64,000 nucleotides of DNA from the NCBI GenBank assembly GCA_027627225.1, contig CM051029.1, forward strand, positions 16,979,656 to 17,043,655. The letters run 5' to 3'. Under the pieces are notes generated by a model. It saw only the letters and a list, made by a program, of their open reading frames with translations, searched no databases and was not told the DNA's origin. Source of the DNA: Congeria kusceri (lineage: Eukaryota; Mollusca; Bivalvia; Myida; Dreissenidae). This document shows, in pieces, positions 1-9,790 of the stretch. A program made the translations under genes and the position numbers. How positions within the stretch are numbered: the stretch's first letter is position 1; each line of letters starts with the position of its first letter.

Positions 1-148
1 TCAACGTTGATTCAGTCATTTTAAAATCAATCAAAGTCTGATAATCAACAATCTGTCCGACATGTTTTAGCTGCAGTCTGATTTATCATCTGCAGTTTGG
101 ATTATCGACGTACAGGGTGTGGTTCATATGTGTGAAAACAAATGTGTT
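1..148. other. no feature seen
   Basis: AT-rich sequence with no ORF, RNA or repeat that I can support. Confidence 0.5.
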
Positions 149-318
149 TCAAGCCATCAAATGGAATAAATCTAAAAAATCTTTATTCCTTGCATTAAAG
201 TCACCGACCAAGTAAATATAACAATCAGGATAAATGGCTTTATTTTTCAACAATACAATACCAGTTGTTTCGTTTCCAAGTGTGTATTTGGAATAAGCTT
301 CTGGGGAACATAAGATAC
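149..318 (-). pseudogene. LINE endonuclease-domain fragment
   Basis: Reading the minus strand from about 318 down to a stop at 149-151 gives one frame whose core is IYLVGDFNAR (GDFNAR codons at 188-205). A GDFNAR-type motif preceded by hydrophobic residues is the signature of the apurinic/apyrimidinic-like endonuclease domain of non-LTR retrotransposons. The upstream residues (SPEAYSKYTLGNE) also fit the loop before that strand. A TAA lies immediately upstream in frame and the reading stops soon after the motif, so this is a short dead fragment. It lies just outside the left end of the tandem array. Confidence 0.6.
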
Positions 319-576
319 CTTAAACAATATACAATACAATATATTACATTTAAAAGAAAATTATAACACAACTCTTTCGAATACCATTTACTTTTTTTTT
401 TTTATCTAACAGCATCAAAATGAACATAAGAGTTAAAAAATGAATTAAAATCCCCTTTATAATCACACCAAGTTTCTAAGATAAATAAATATTGTATTTA
501 TTTAAGAATATTTTAAAATAAAGATCATATTATTTTATTTTTTTACTTCATTAGTCCGTTTATACTACATGGTAAT

Positions 577-752
577 ATGTTTACATGTCTTCCAACATTT
601 GCCCATGGGTCATTTGGATCTTGGACCTTGGCCGGATTGCACCCTCAACCGGCGGGCTGTCGCTTTTCACCACTTTGTGCATGTCCGCAATGTCCGTTTT
701 CTCCGCTTTCTGCATGTCCGCAATGTCCGTTTTCTCCGCTTTCCCTCCTGTC
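577..752 (-). other. Exon-like ORF E3 in leader L (terminal)
   Basis: On the minus strand a frame runs from after CTAAAAAG (about 752) to a TAA at 577-579. It reads TGGKAEKTDIADMQK, repeats the 11-residue KAEKTDIADM block, and ends MTHGQMLEDM. If E2 (841-885) is spliced to it, the frame is continuous at phase 0. In L' most of the exon is deleted, but the last residues stay open to the same stop (MTQWQMFEDM). The changes between the two copies are mostly amino-acid changing, so I see no purifying selection. No family is recognised. Confidence 0.3.
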
Positions 753-840
753 TTTTTAGAATTTTAAGATATTTCTTACTTTGTTACAAATTTGTCAATT
801 TGGTAAACGTGGTTAACCATTAGAATAAATATATACTTAC

Positions 841-885
841 TAATTGATGAGGAAAAATACCAAGAGGTCTCGAACCAACAGGATT
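841..885 (-). other. Candidate 45-bp micro-exon E2 in leader L
   Basis: On the minus strand, TTATTTACTTTTCAG precedes and GTAAGTATATA follows a 45-bp segment that reads NPVGSRPLGIFPHQL at phase 0. The matching copy in L' (24983-25021) has the same splice signals, a 6-bp in-frame deletion and reads YPMRPLGILPHQL. Length change by a multiple of three and strong flanking signals suggest an exon. No homologue is recognised. Confidence 0.35.
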
Positions 886-1050
886 CTGAAAAGTAAATAA
901 CCACATTAATAACAATGATTACTATTGCTATTTGCGATATGACATAAAACATATATTAAGCCAAAAGCATTCCGTGGAAGAACGACATTTTTTACACGAG
1001 TTATGCGTGCATGCGGAATAAAGTGAAAAATATTGTACTGTAATTTATAC

Positions 1051-1098
1051 CTGAAAGCTTCTTTTTCGGTTTTCCTAATACGATAATTTCTTCCACGC
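1051..1098 (-). other. Candidate 48-bp micro-exon E1, copy L
   Basis: This is the L copy of the micro-exon described under U1. It is bounded on the minus strand by AAGTATTTTCAG and GTATAAATTA. It carries one in-frame stop (codon 8, TAG), so this copy is probably not functional, unlike the other eight. Confidence 0.3.
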
Positions 1099-2742
1099 CT
1101 GAAAATACTTAGTATTTAAAGTAAATATAAGCCAAACTACACCATATGACAAGGATAGCTTTCATGGACAATAACAATTTAACTTTGGCATAACTTGAAA
1201 ATCTTTTAAAAGGAAAACCCAAACGCATTATTATGCTTTTCGAAAAATGTTGAAGGAGCATATAGTCGCCGCTTGTCCACCCGTTCTTCCCTCCGTTCGT
1301 TCTTCCGTCCGTCCTTACGTCTCACTTTCTTGTCCGGACTATTTCTCAGAAACCACTATTCGGAATTCAACAAAACTTTATGGGAAGCTTCATTACCAAG
1401 AGGAAGTGTGCATATTACCATGATGTTCCGCTTCAATGATTTTTCTTGGAGTTATGGGATTTTCAAGATTTCTGAAATTAGTATATAGTGCTCAATACTT
1501 GTCCGGTCTATTGGTCAGCAACTACAGGCTGGAATTCAACGATATTTTATGGGAAGTTTCATTACTAAGAGTTGTGCATATTACCAGGATGTTCAGCTTC
1601 AATGATTTTTCTCTGAGTTATGAGATTTTGAAGATTTTTGAAATTAGTCTCAGCAACTATTGGCCAGATTTCAATTAAACATTATGGGAAGCTTCATTGC
1701 CAAGAGAGGTATGCATGTTACCCAGGACGTTCTGCCTCAATCATTTTTATTGGAGTTATGGGACTTTGAAGATTTCAATTTTGTCATGTCTGTTTCTCAG
1801 GAACTGCTATATAAAATTCAATGATACTTGATATGCAGATAAGCAACTATGATGAAATAACCACATTAGAAAATGACCCATGACTTATTGATTTATTTTA
1901 TTATGTTTTTATTTTATTTTAGCAATTTTGCTCCTTCTGCATGTTCATGTGGTATTTGTGTGGTGTGCTCACATACATACAGTTTTGATGTCTGAATTGG
2001 TCCTACAGTTCTAGTGAGTTTTAGACTGGGCGATAGCTTTCCACCATGTAAATAATACAGGACGCCCGCCCGTGTCCGTCGAGACGCAAACTGGAACTTG
2101 CGCAATGTAACATAATTATGCATTTTACCAGTGAACTAAAACACAGAAACATACGGCATTGGCAGAATAGGCTATGTACTTGAAGATTATGAATACTATG
2201 TTGATTGTTATTGTTTTTAATCGGTTGTATTTCTTCATTTTCTTGTCATCTCTGAATGAATTTATTTATAGTATTTAATAGACCAGTAACAGAGTGCACT
2301 GATAGCAAGGAATTGTTTCGCGGTTCTGATTGGCCCGTGATCAGTGATCTCCCCTGTTCCACGATATTGAAAGCAGAATCAGCGGAGGCCATCTCAGAAA
2401 CGATACTTGCTTTCGAGTTGCGGTACTAAGGACTCCGGCTATCGCCGCAATCTAAAAACTTTAAAGCGGATTTCCGCTGATTTTTTAATGTTTTACACAG
2501 GGTAATTTATTTCATTTATCTTCTAGATTTGACTCAATCATTATGCGCAGGATGATAAACAGTTATTCATTAACCCTCGGTATAAATCGTGAGCTGTACT
2601 GTTAGGAATAAAAAAGTTACTAAAGAGTTTATACGCAATTGTTTGGTTGTTTACGAATTGAACGGCTTATGATTTCTGCCTTTTTGGCAATTTATAAATT
2701 TGTACAAGCAGTTTCCGTACAAAACAGAACTTGTAAAGCTTT

Positions 2743-3169
2743 GGCGTACACCTTTCTTGAACCTCTGAATGTTTTGTACAGGGAATCTTCATATAAGCGT
2801 CGAAATTCGAATGTTACCCCCCTTTTCACAACTGGCCAGCACAGTAACCCCACTGACCGTAACTGGTACTAATCAAATGAACACACGAAGACGATCATTT
2901 TACGTAACACCCATTCACTTAAAAGTGAGTTAGTGAAGTTGCTTTTATTAGACATAAAATTACTTGTTTACTGGGTTCTCAGGTGCAGTATACATGTGCA
3001 TGTATATTTCTTGAGAATTCCATTAGTACCAGTGGCAGTAAGTGGGGTTACTGTGGTCCCCAGTTGTAAAAAAGGGGTGTTCCATTTCGAATTTCGACGC
3101 TTATATGACGATTACCTGTACGAAACAACCAGGCGTTCAAAAAAGGGAAGGAAACGGCGTACGGTCCCG
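2743..3169. repeat. Imperfect inverted repeat in U1 (foldback)
   Basis: The left arm 2743-2873 and right arm 3022-3169 are reverse complements of each other with scattered mismatches. They share CATATAAGCGTCGAAATTCG, GTAACCCCACT and TGGTACTAAT. The loop is about 148 bp and contains the small palindrome CACTTAAAAGTG. Both arms keep open frames read outward from the loop (for example VPVTVSGVTV against VPVAVSGVTV), which follows from the arms being copies of each other. Equivalent pairs occur in U2 to U7. Confidence 0.8.
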
Positions 3170-3367
3170 TAAAATTGTCCAATATTCAATTTTTAATAAC
3201 TGAGACATATTGTCTCATCAAAGAGTATGTTTATCATGTTATGTTCGACTAAAGGTAAGCACAGGTCTAAAGTTTCTGCAAAAATAAACTGTGAAATCGC
3301 GAAATGAAAATGTCATTGTTTTTCAAAATATAATAGACTCTACGTATTGTTGTATTATAATTTATAC

Positions 3368-3415
3368 CGGTCTGCTTTGGTACTTCTTTTTTCCATGCGA
3401 AAAGTTCAACAACTC
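3368..3415 (-). other. Candidate 48-bp micro-exon E1, copy U1
   Basis: On the minus strand, TTTAAATATTATTTTCAG precedes and GTATAAATTATAATAC follows a 48-bp segment that is open at phase 0 (ELLNFSHGKKKYQSRP). About 90 bp downstream, after TTTATTTTTGCAG, the sequence AAACTTTAG would give K-L-stop if spliced at phase 0. All seven monomers keep a 48-bp segment with the same boundaries, while the sequence between the splice signals differs more than the flanks. No upstream exon or start is identified and there is no transcript evidence, so this remains a candidate. Confidence 0.4.
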
Positions 3416-4032
3416 CTGAAAATAATATTTAAAGTAAAAATATGTCAAAATACACCACATGACCAGGGCACACAGTTTTCATGGATAATAACATTTAACT
3501 TTGGCATGACTTGAAAATCCATTAAAAGTAAAACCCAGACGCATTATTTATATGTACTGTCGAGTAGATTATGTAGGACTTAATCCTCAATTTACTGGTT
3601 ACATTGAACTAGTGTATACTACTGAATGTAACATTTAAAAATTAGTTAAATGTGCATTTCAATTTTGCACGCTATCATTTTTTAATTTGATATTTTTTTG
3701 GAGATTGCTCATAATGCTTTTCATAGAAAAGACAAAGTATATAGATGTTTCACTGGCAATAACGGTAGGCATTATTGAAAACTGTCAATATAAAAAGGCT
3801 ATGGGCTTCCAGAATCGCAGGTGTATACACTTTATAAAGTTATTAAGTTACTTTCACCGAGAAAAGAAAACATTTCACGTTAACATAACTGGAAATATTA
3901 TATTATGCAATTGATCAGTTGAAATGGCGGCAGTGTTCAACATGCGTGCTAGTACATACAAAAAGCTAACTGCAAACTGATTCAATCTGCGCAAATTAAT
4001 GAAAACTTGTAACGCACGTTATAGTGTGCTTG

Positions 4033-4124
4033 TGCGATGATTGTTACTAATATCTAGCTAAAGCATACTAAACCACATTGCGATGATTGTTACTAATATC
4101 TAGCTAAAGCATACTAAACCACAT
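4033..4124. repeat. 46-bp direct tandem duplication private to U1
   Basis: Two identical 46-bp copies beginning TGCGATGATTGTTACTAA sit head to tail. The other monomers have one copy, so this is a recent change in U1. Confidence 0.9.
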
Positions 4125-4827
4125 ATAGTAAACAATCTTTCTATGTAACTTCACCATGATACCGTTAACTCAGGCGATTAATCACGCACTGCAATATATG
4201 ACTGTTCAGTAACACATTAATTTATGATATTTTTTGTATCAAATATTTTCTTAGCATGTGTTCCATTATAAATAAATGGAGAACTAACTTTAAAAACCGT
4301 ATTCATCATTTTGTCCTCTATATATTATACTAGTAAAGCATTGCTTATAAGACTTTGGGCAAATATTGCCTTACTTTTTTATATACGTAATATTTGTCTG
4401 ACGCCAATATTTGTCCGATGAGCCTTTCAGCTTAACGAAAGACCATTTCTGTGGCGGAATGTTCTTATTTAATATATATTACATATTGCAGCGACCAATT
4501 TTTTCCACGTTACTTTTCCGTGTTGAAATTACTAATAGGTTAACAAACGGCTACGGTTCGCCTTTAGGCCGAACCGGCGAACCATCGGCAGTATTGGTCC
4601 TTTATTACATATCTTCAACGCATGGTTTTAATGAAGTACATTGATTTATTAACCAACAAACTGTACTTATTACAAAAAAAACATTAACACACGTTTAGCT
4701 CCTCTGCCGGAATTTCAGTTCTCTCCCTTACTTTGAAGCAATTTTTTTCTACCCGATAAACACCCGATTTCTTTTTTCTTTTTGTATTTTCATATTTGTT
4801 GTGAAATCAACGAGGCTAGATTGAACT

Positions 4828-4902
4828 TTACCGGTACGCGGATCGCGCATGCTCAATGAACAGTGGCTCGTTGATATGTCTGAGTAAACAAATCTCCGCC
4901 AT
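4828..4902 (-). other. Conserved 24-residue small ORF (MAEICLLRH...) in U1
   Basis: A minus-strand ATG in the context CCAATATGGCGGAG opens a 75-bp frame ending HARSAYR-stop. The same frame, start and stop occur in U2 (8633-8707), U3 (12264-12338), U4 (15896-15970) and U7 (28916-28990). U5 and U6 lost the start in a shared deletion. The ATGGCGG context also resembles a YY1-type promoter motif, so the conservation may be regulatory rather than coding. Confidence 0.3.
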
Positions 4903-5512
4903 ATTGGATTCGCCTGCACCCAATTTGCTGATAGTTCGAGTTTGTTTATTACGAAGTTTCAATGTTGTGTTTTCTTTGTTTTATCAGCGTCTTTAATGTT
5001 TAAAATAGATTCAGATATCAACCTGATTGGCAGGAGCATTTGAACTGACCATAATATTTTATCATGAATATTTGACACATTAATAATATTTGTAAAAAGC
5101 GGGCGTGGGAACGGCATCCACCCTTATGAAGGAAACATTTAATTCATTTCACTTATCAATGCTTGGTTTGAAATGCATCTCGAGATTTTATGGTTAATTA
5201 TTTGTTTTAAGTGTGTTTGTGGTGAAGACAGTCCCTATAGTGTAAACATTGTCTTGTTTAAAAACATTTGTTAAATGCCTACCTACCTATTTTTGTCAGC
5301 ATTTGTCACGCGATGATGTTTTTTTTGGTGACATTTACTTCAAAATGGCCGAAAGTAAACTTTCTTTTCGTTCTCAGTGCAATTCGTGGTTATTATTCAC
5401 TAATATTATTTATAAATGAATATTTATCATAAAACGCATCAACAATCTCTAAAACACATTATTTTTCACTTTTATTGCGTTTTTAACTTTTTATACATAA
5501 ACGAAACGCTAG

Positions 5513-5533
5513 CACGTGCAGTTGTATATAAAG
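5513..5533 (+). promoter_or_regulatory. E-box plus TATA box pair, U1
   Basis: CACGTG at 5513-5518 is followed 7 bp later by TATATAAAG at 5525-5533, a consensus-grade TATA element. The pair recurs with the same or nearly the same spacing in U2 (9322-9342), U3 (12953-12973), U4 (16583-16603), U5 (20352-20372), U6 (24116-24136) and U7 (29621-29641). A plus-strand transcript starting about 25-30 bp downstream would run into the inverted repeat of the next monomer about 1.1 kb later. Promoter activity is inferred from motifs only. Confidence 0.4.
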
Positions 5534-5639
5534 TCGCAGAAGGCGTCTAAAGACCAAGATAGACGTGAAGCGTGTACACATTCTACTAAAATATATGTAC
5601 CGGTAAAGTTCAATTGCCCCACTAACGAATTCATGGGTA

Positions 5640-5723
5640 TCAATTTTTCATTGTCTTGAATATGGCCCACAAATTCCAGTACCCATCTGCTAAAACTTTT
5701 AGCATACGCTCCGCTGCAGCCAT
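5640..5723 (-). other. Conserved 27-residue small ORF (MAAAER...) in U1
   Basis: A minus-strand ATG (ATGGCTGCAGCGGAG) opens a frame of 27 codons plus TGA, starting MAAAERMLKVLADGYWNLW. The frame is exactly 84 bp with the same start and stop in all seven monomers (9449-9532, 13080-13163, 16710-16793, 20479-20562, 24243-24326, 29721-29804). The copies differ only by substitutions (for example VSVDRYWNLW in U4). A TGACGTCATTGG element lies 14 bp upstream of the ATG. It may be a small peptide ORF or the first exon of a longer transcript. No family is recognised. Confidence 0.4.
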
Positions 5724-5733
5724 TTAAACTATA

Positions 5734-5745
5734 CCAATGACGTCA
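5734..5745. promoter_or_regulatory. CCAAT/CRE composite site, U1
   Basis: CCAATGACGTCA joins a CCAAT core to a perfect cAMP-response palindrome TGACGTCA (5738-5745), immediately 5' of the minus-strand small ORF. The CRE is intact in every monomer: 9547-9554, 13178-13185, 16808-16815, 20577-20584, 24341-24348 and 29819-29826. Confidence 0.45.
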
Positions 5746-5986
5746 CCGCTCCGTTAACGCCGGTGCGAGAAAAATATCATATGCCTAAATACTCGTATTT
5801 CGGCACATCGGAAGTAGAAAACCCCGTATTTGGCACGAGACATGTGGATGCACGGGACTTAGAGAACGGTGTCCGTTAAAAATTAACGTAAATGGGTTAC
5901 TATTTATAGTAAGGTATATAATAAATATATGTTAATACACGGCTATGTCGTGCCATTAGGCCGTACCGGAGCACCTTCGAAGTATT

Positions 5987-8900
5987 GTGAACTAAAACAC
6001 AGAAACATACCGCATTGGCAGAATAGGCTATGTACTTGTAGATTATGAATACTATGTTGTTTGTTATTGTTTTTAATCGGTTGTATTTCTTCATTTTCTT
6101 GTCATCTCTGAATGAATTTATTAATAGTATTTAATAGACCAGTGACTGAGTGCACTGGTAGTAAGGAATTGTTTCGCGGTTCTGATTGGTCCTGTGATCA
6201 GTGATCTCCCCTGTTCCACGATATTGAAAGCAGAATCAGCGGAGGCCATCTCAGAAACGCTTTCGAGTTGCGGTACTAAGGGCTCCGGCTATCGCCACTA
6301 TCTAAAAACTGAAAAGCGGATTTCCGCTGATTTTTTAATGTTTTACACTTGTGAATTTAGTGCATTTATCTTCTAGATTTGACGCAATCATTATGCGCAG
6401 GATGATAAACAGTTATTCATTGACCCTCGGTATAAATCGTGAGCTGTACTGTTAGGAATAAAAAAGTTACAAAGAGTTTATACGCAATTGTTTGGTTGTT
6501 TACGAATTGAACGGCTTATGATTTCTGCCTTTTTGGCAATTTATAAATTTTGTACAAGCAGTTTCCGTACAAAACAGAACTTGTAAAGCTTTGGCGTACA
6601 CCTTTCTTGAACCTCTGAATGTTTTGTACAGGGAATCTTCATATAAGCGTCGAAATTCGAATGTTACCCCCCTTTTCACAACTGGCCAGCACAGTAACCC
6701 CACTGACCGTAACTGGTACTAATCAAATGAACACACGAAGACGATCATTTTACGTAACACCCATTCACTTAAAAGTGAGTTATTGAAGTTGCTTTTATTA
6801 AACATAAAATTACTTTTTTACTGGGTTCTCAGGTGCAGTATACATGTGCATGTATATTTCTTGAGAATTCCATTAGTACCAGTGGCAGTAAGTGGGGTTA
6901 CTGTGGTCCCCAGTTGTAAAAAAGTGGTGTTCCATTTCGAATGTCGACGCTTATATGACGATTACCTGTACAAAACAATCAGGCGTTCAAAAAAGGGAAG
7001 GAAACGGCGTACGGTCCCGTAAAATTGTCCAATATTCAATTTTTAATAACTGAGACATATTGTCTCATCAAAGAGTATGTTTATCATGTTATGTTCGACT
7101 AAAGGTAAGCACAGGTCTAAAGTTTCTGCAAAAAATAAACTGTGAAATCGCGAAATGAAAATGTCATTGTTTTTCAAAATATAATAGACTCTACGTATTG
7201 TTGTATTATAATTTATACCGGTCTGCTTTGGTACTTCTTTTTTCCATGCGAAAAGTTCAACATCTCCTGAAAATAATATTTAAGGTAAAAATATGTCAAA
7301 ATACACCATATGACCAGGGCACACAGTTTTCATGGATAATAACATGTAACTTTGGCATGACTTGAAAATCCATTAAAAGTAAAACCCAAACGCATTATTT
7401 ATATGTACTGTCGAGTAGATTATGTAGGACTTAATCCTCAATTTACTGGTTACATTGAACTAGTGTATACTACTGAATGTAACATTTAAAAATTAGTTAA
7501 ATGTGCATTTTAATTTTTTAACGCAATCATTTTTAATTTGATATTTTTTGGAGATTGCTCATAATGCTTTTCATAGAAACGACAACGTATATAGATGTTT
7601 CCCTGGCAATAACGGTAGGCATTATTGAAAACAGTCAATATAAAAAGGCTATGGCTTCGATGAATCGCAGGTGTATAAACTTTAAAAAGTTATTAAGTTA
7701 CTTTCACCGAGAAAAGAAAACATTTCACGTTAACATAAATAACTGGAAATATTATAATATGCAAGTGATCAGTTGAAATGGCGCCAGTGTTCAACATGCG
7801 TGGTAGTACATACAAAAAGCTAACTGCAAATTGATTCAATCTGCGCAAAGTAATGAAAACTTGTAACGCACGTTATAGTGTGCTTGTGCGATGATTGTTA
7901 CTAATGTCTAACTAAAGCATACTAAACCACATATAGTAAACAATCTTTCTATGTTATTTCACCATGATTCCGTAAACTCAGGCGATTAAGCACGCATTGC
8001 AATATATGACTGTTCAGTAACACATTAATTTATGATATTGTTTGTATCAAATAATTTCTTAGCATGTGTTCCATTATAAATAAATGGAGAACTAACTTTA
8101 AAAACTGTATTCATCATTTTCTCCTCTATATATTATACTAGTAAAGCATTGCTTATAAGACTTTGGGCAAATATTGCCTTACTTTTTATATACGAAACAT
8201 TTGTCTGACGCCAATATTTGTCCGATGAGCCTTTCAGCTTAACGAAAGACCATTTCTGTGGCGGAATGTTCTTATTTAATATATATTACATATTGCAGCG
8301 ACCAATTTTTTCCACGTTACTTTTCCGTGTTGAAATTACTAATAGGTTAATAAACGGCTATGGTTCGCCTTTAGGCCGAATCGGCGCACCATCGGCAGTA
8401 TTGGTCCTTTATTACATATCTTCAACGCATGGTTTTAATGAAGTACATTGATTTATTAAACCATCAAACTGTACTTATTACAAAAAATACATGAACACAC
8501 GTTTAGCTCATCTGCCGGAATTTCAGTTCTCTCCCTTACTTTGAAGCAAATTTTTTTTACCCGATAAACACCCGATTTCGTTTTTCTTGTCTTTTCATAT
8601 TTTTTGTGGAACCAACGAGGCTAGATTGAACTTTACCGGTACGCGGATCGCGCATGCTCAATGAACAGTGGCTCGTTGCTATGTCTGAGTAAACATATCT
8701 CCGCCATATTGGATTCGCCTGCACCCGACTTTGCCGATAGTTCGAGTTTTGTATATTACGAAGTTTAAATGTTGTGTTTTCTTTGTTTTATCAGCGTCTT
8801 TAATGTTTAAAATAGATTCAGATATCAAAATGATTGGCAGGAGCTTTTCAACTGACCATATTATTTTATCATGAACATTTGACACATTAATAATATTTTT

Positions 8901-9790
8901 TAAAAGCAGGCGTGGGAACGGCATCCACCCTTATGAAAGGAAACATTTAATTCATTTCACTTATCAATGCTTGGTTTGAAATGCATCTCGAGATTTTATG
9001 GTTAATTATTTGTTTTAAGTGTGTTTGTGGTGAAGACAGTCCCTATAGTGTAAACATTGTCTCGTTTAGAAACATTTGTTAAATGCCTACCTACCTATTT
9101 TTGTCCGTATTTGTCACGCGATGATGTTTATTTTTGATGACATTTACTTCAAAATGGCCGAAAGTAAACTTTCTTTTCGTTCTCAGTGCAATTCGTGGTT
9201 ATTATTCACTAATATTATTTATAAATGAATATTAATCATAAAATGCATCAACAATCTCTAAAACACATTATTTTTCACTTTTATTGCGTTTTTAACTTTT
9301 TATACATAAACGAAACGCTAGCACGTGCGGTTGTATATAAAGTCGCAGAAGGCGTCTAGAGACCAAGATAGACGTGAAGCGTGTACACATTCTACTAAAA
9401 TATATGTACCGGTAAAGTTCAATTGCCCCATTAACGAATTCATGGGTATCACTTTCTCATTGTCTTGAATATGGCCCACAAATTCCAGTAACGTTCTACT
9501 GAAACTTTTAGCATACGCTCCGCTGCAGCCATTTAGACTATACCAATGACGTCACCGCTCCGTTAACGACGGTGCGAGAAATCTATCGTATGCCTAAATA
9601 CTCGTATTTCGGCACAAGTAGAAAACCCCGTATTTGGCACAGGACATGTGCATGCCCGGGACTTAGAGAACGGTGTCCGTTAAAAATTTACGTAAATGTG
9701 TTACTATTTATAGTAAGGTATGTAATAAATATATGTTAATACACGGCTATGTCGTGCCTTTAGGCCGTACCGGAGCACCTTCGAAGTATT
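5987..9790. repeat. Tandem monomer U2 (3804 bp)
   Basis: Second monomer. Inverted-repeat arms are at 6593-6723 and 6872-7018, the micro-exon at 7219-7266, small ORFs at 7778-7834 (plus), 8633-8707 (minus) and 9449-9532 (minus), CACGTG/TATATAAAG at 9322-9342 and the CRE at 9547-9554. Its first part resembles U1 (CTGGGTTCTCAGGTG). From about 8460 onward it matches U3 instead, sharing CATGAACACACG, ACGTTCTACTGAAAC and the shortened GGCACAAGTAG. Confidence 0.9.
7219..7266 (-). other. Candidate micro-exon E1, copy U2
   Basis: Same splice-like boundaries as in U1. It reads EMLNFSHGKKKYQSRP and differs from U1 by one amino-acid-changing base. Confidence 0.4.

Larger units (their letters stand above)
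456..2130. repeat. Leader segment L of the tandem array
   Basis: This segment matches 24733-26291 (L') over almost its whole length and joins the first monomer at exactly the same point (the GTGAACTAAAACAC start) as L' joins U7. Its left part (about 1030-1240) is itself a diverged relative of a monomer stretch (about 3350-3550), so leader and monomer share ancestry. Positions 679-744 are a 33-bp duplication (ATGTCCGCAATGTCCG core) that L' lacks. From 1330 to 1830 there are three degenerate ~150-170 bp repeats that open with CTTGTCCGG and contain GGAATTCAA, TTTATGGGAAG and GAGTTATGGGA blocks. Minus-strand exon-like pieces at 1051-1098, 841-885 and 577-752 are listed separately. Confidence 0.8.
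2131..5986. repeat. Tandem monomer U1 (3856 bp)
   Basis: First full monomer, starting GTGAACTAAAACACAG and ending CTTCGAAGTATT. Internal landmarks: inverted-repeat arms 2743-2873 and 3022-3169 with a ~148-bp loop; a minus-strand micro-exon at 3368-3415; a plus small ORF MAAVFNMRASTYKK at 3924-3980; a private 46-bp tandem duplication at 4033-4078/4079-4124; a minus small ORF MAEICLLRHINEPL at 4828-4902; a plus small ORF MAESKLSFRSQ at 5345-5419; CACGTG at 5513-5518; TATATAAAG at 5525-5533; a minus 84-bp ORF at 5640-5723; TGACGTCA at 5738-5745. No ORF is long enough to look like a transposon enzyme. Confidence 0.9.

Noticed and set aside
2339..2520. MISDLPCSTILKA-type frame present in most monomers
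   Set aside because: Its length and C-terminus change with frame-shifting indels between monomers, so the conservation looks like that of the DNA, not the peptide.
5510..5710. Second minus frame (WVLEFVGHIQDNEKLIP...) overlapping the 84-bp ORF and open to a TAG beside the E-box
   Set aside because: It has no start, and U4, U5 and U7 have a TGA at its beginning. It overlaps the better supported ATG-initiated frame. The 27-bp in-frame loss in U7 keeps it a curiosity.
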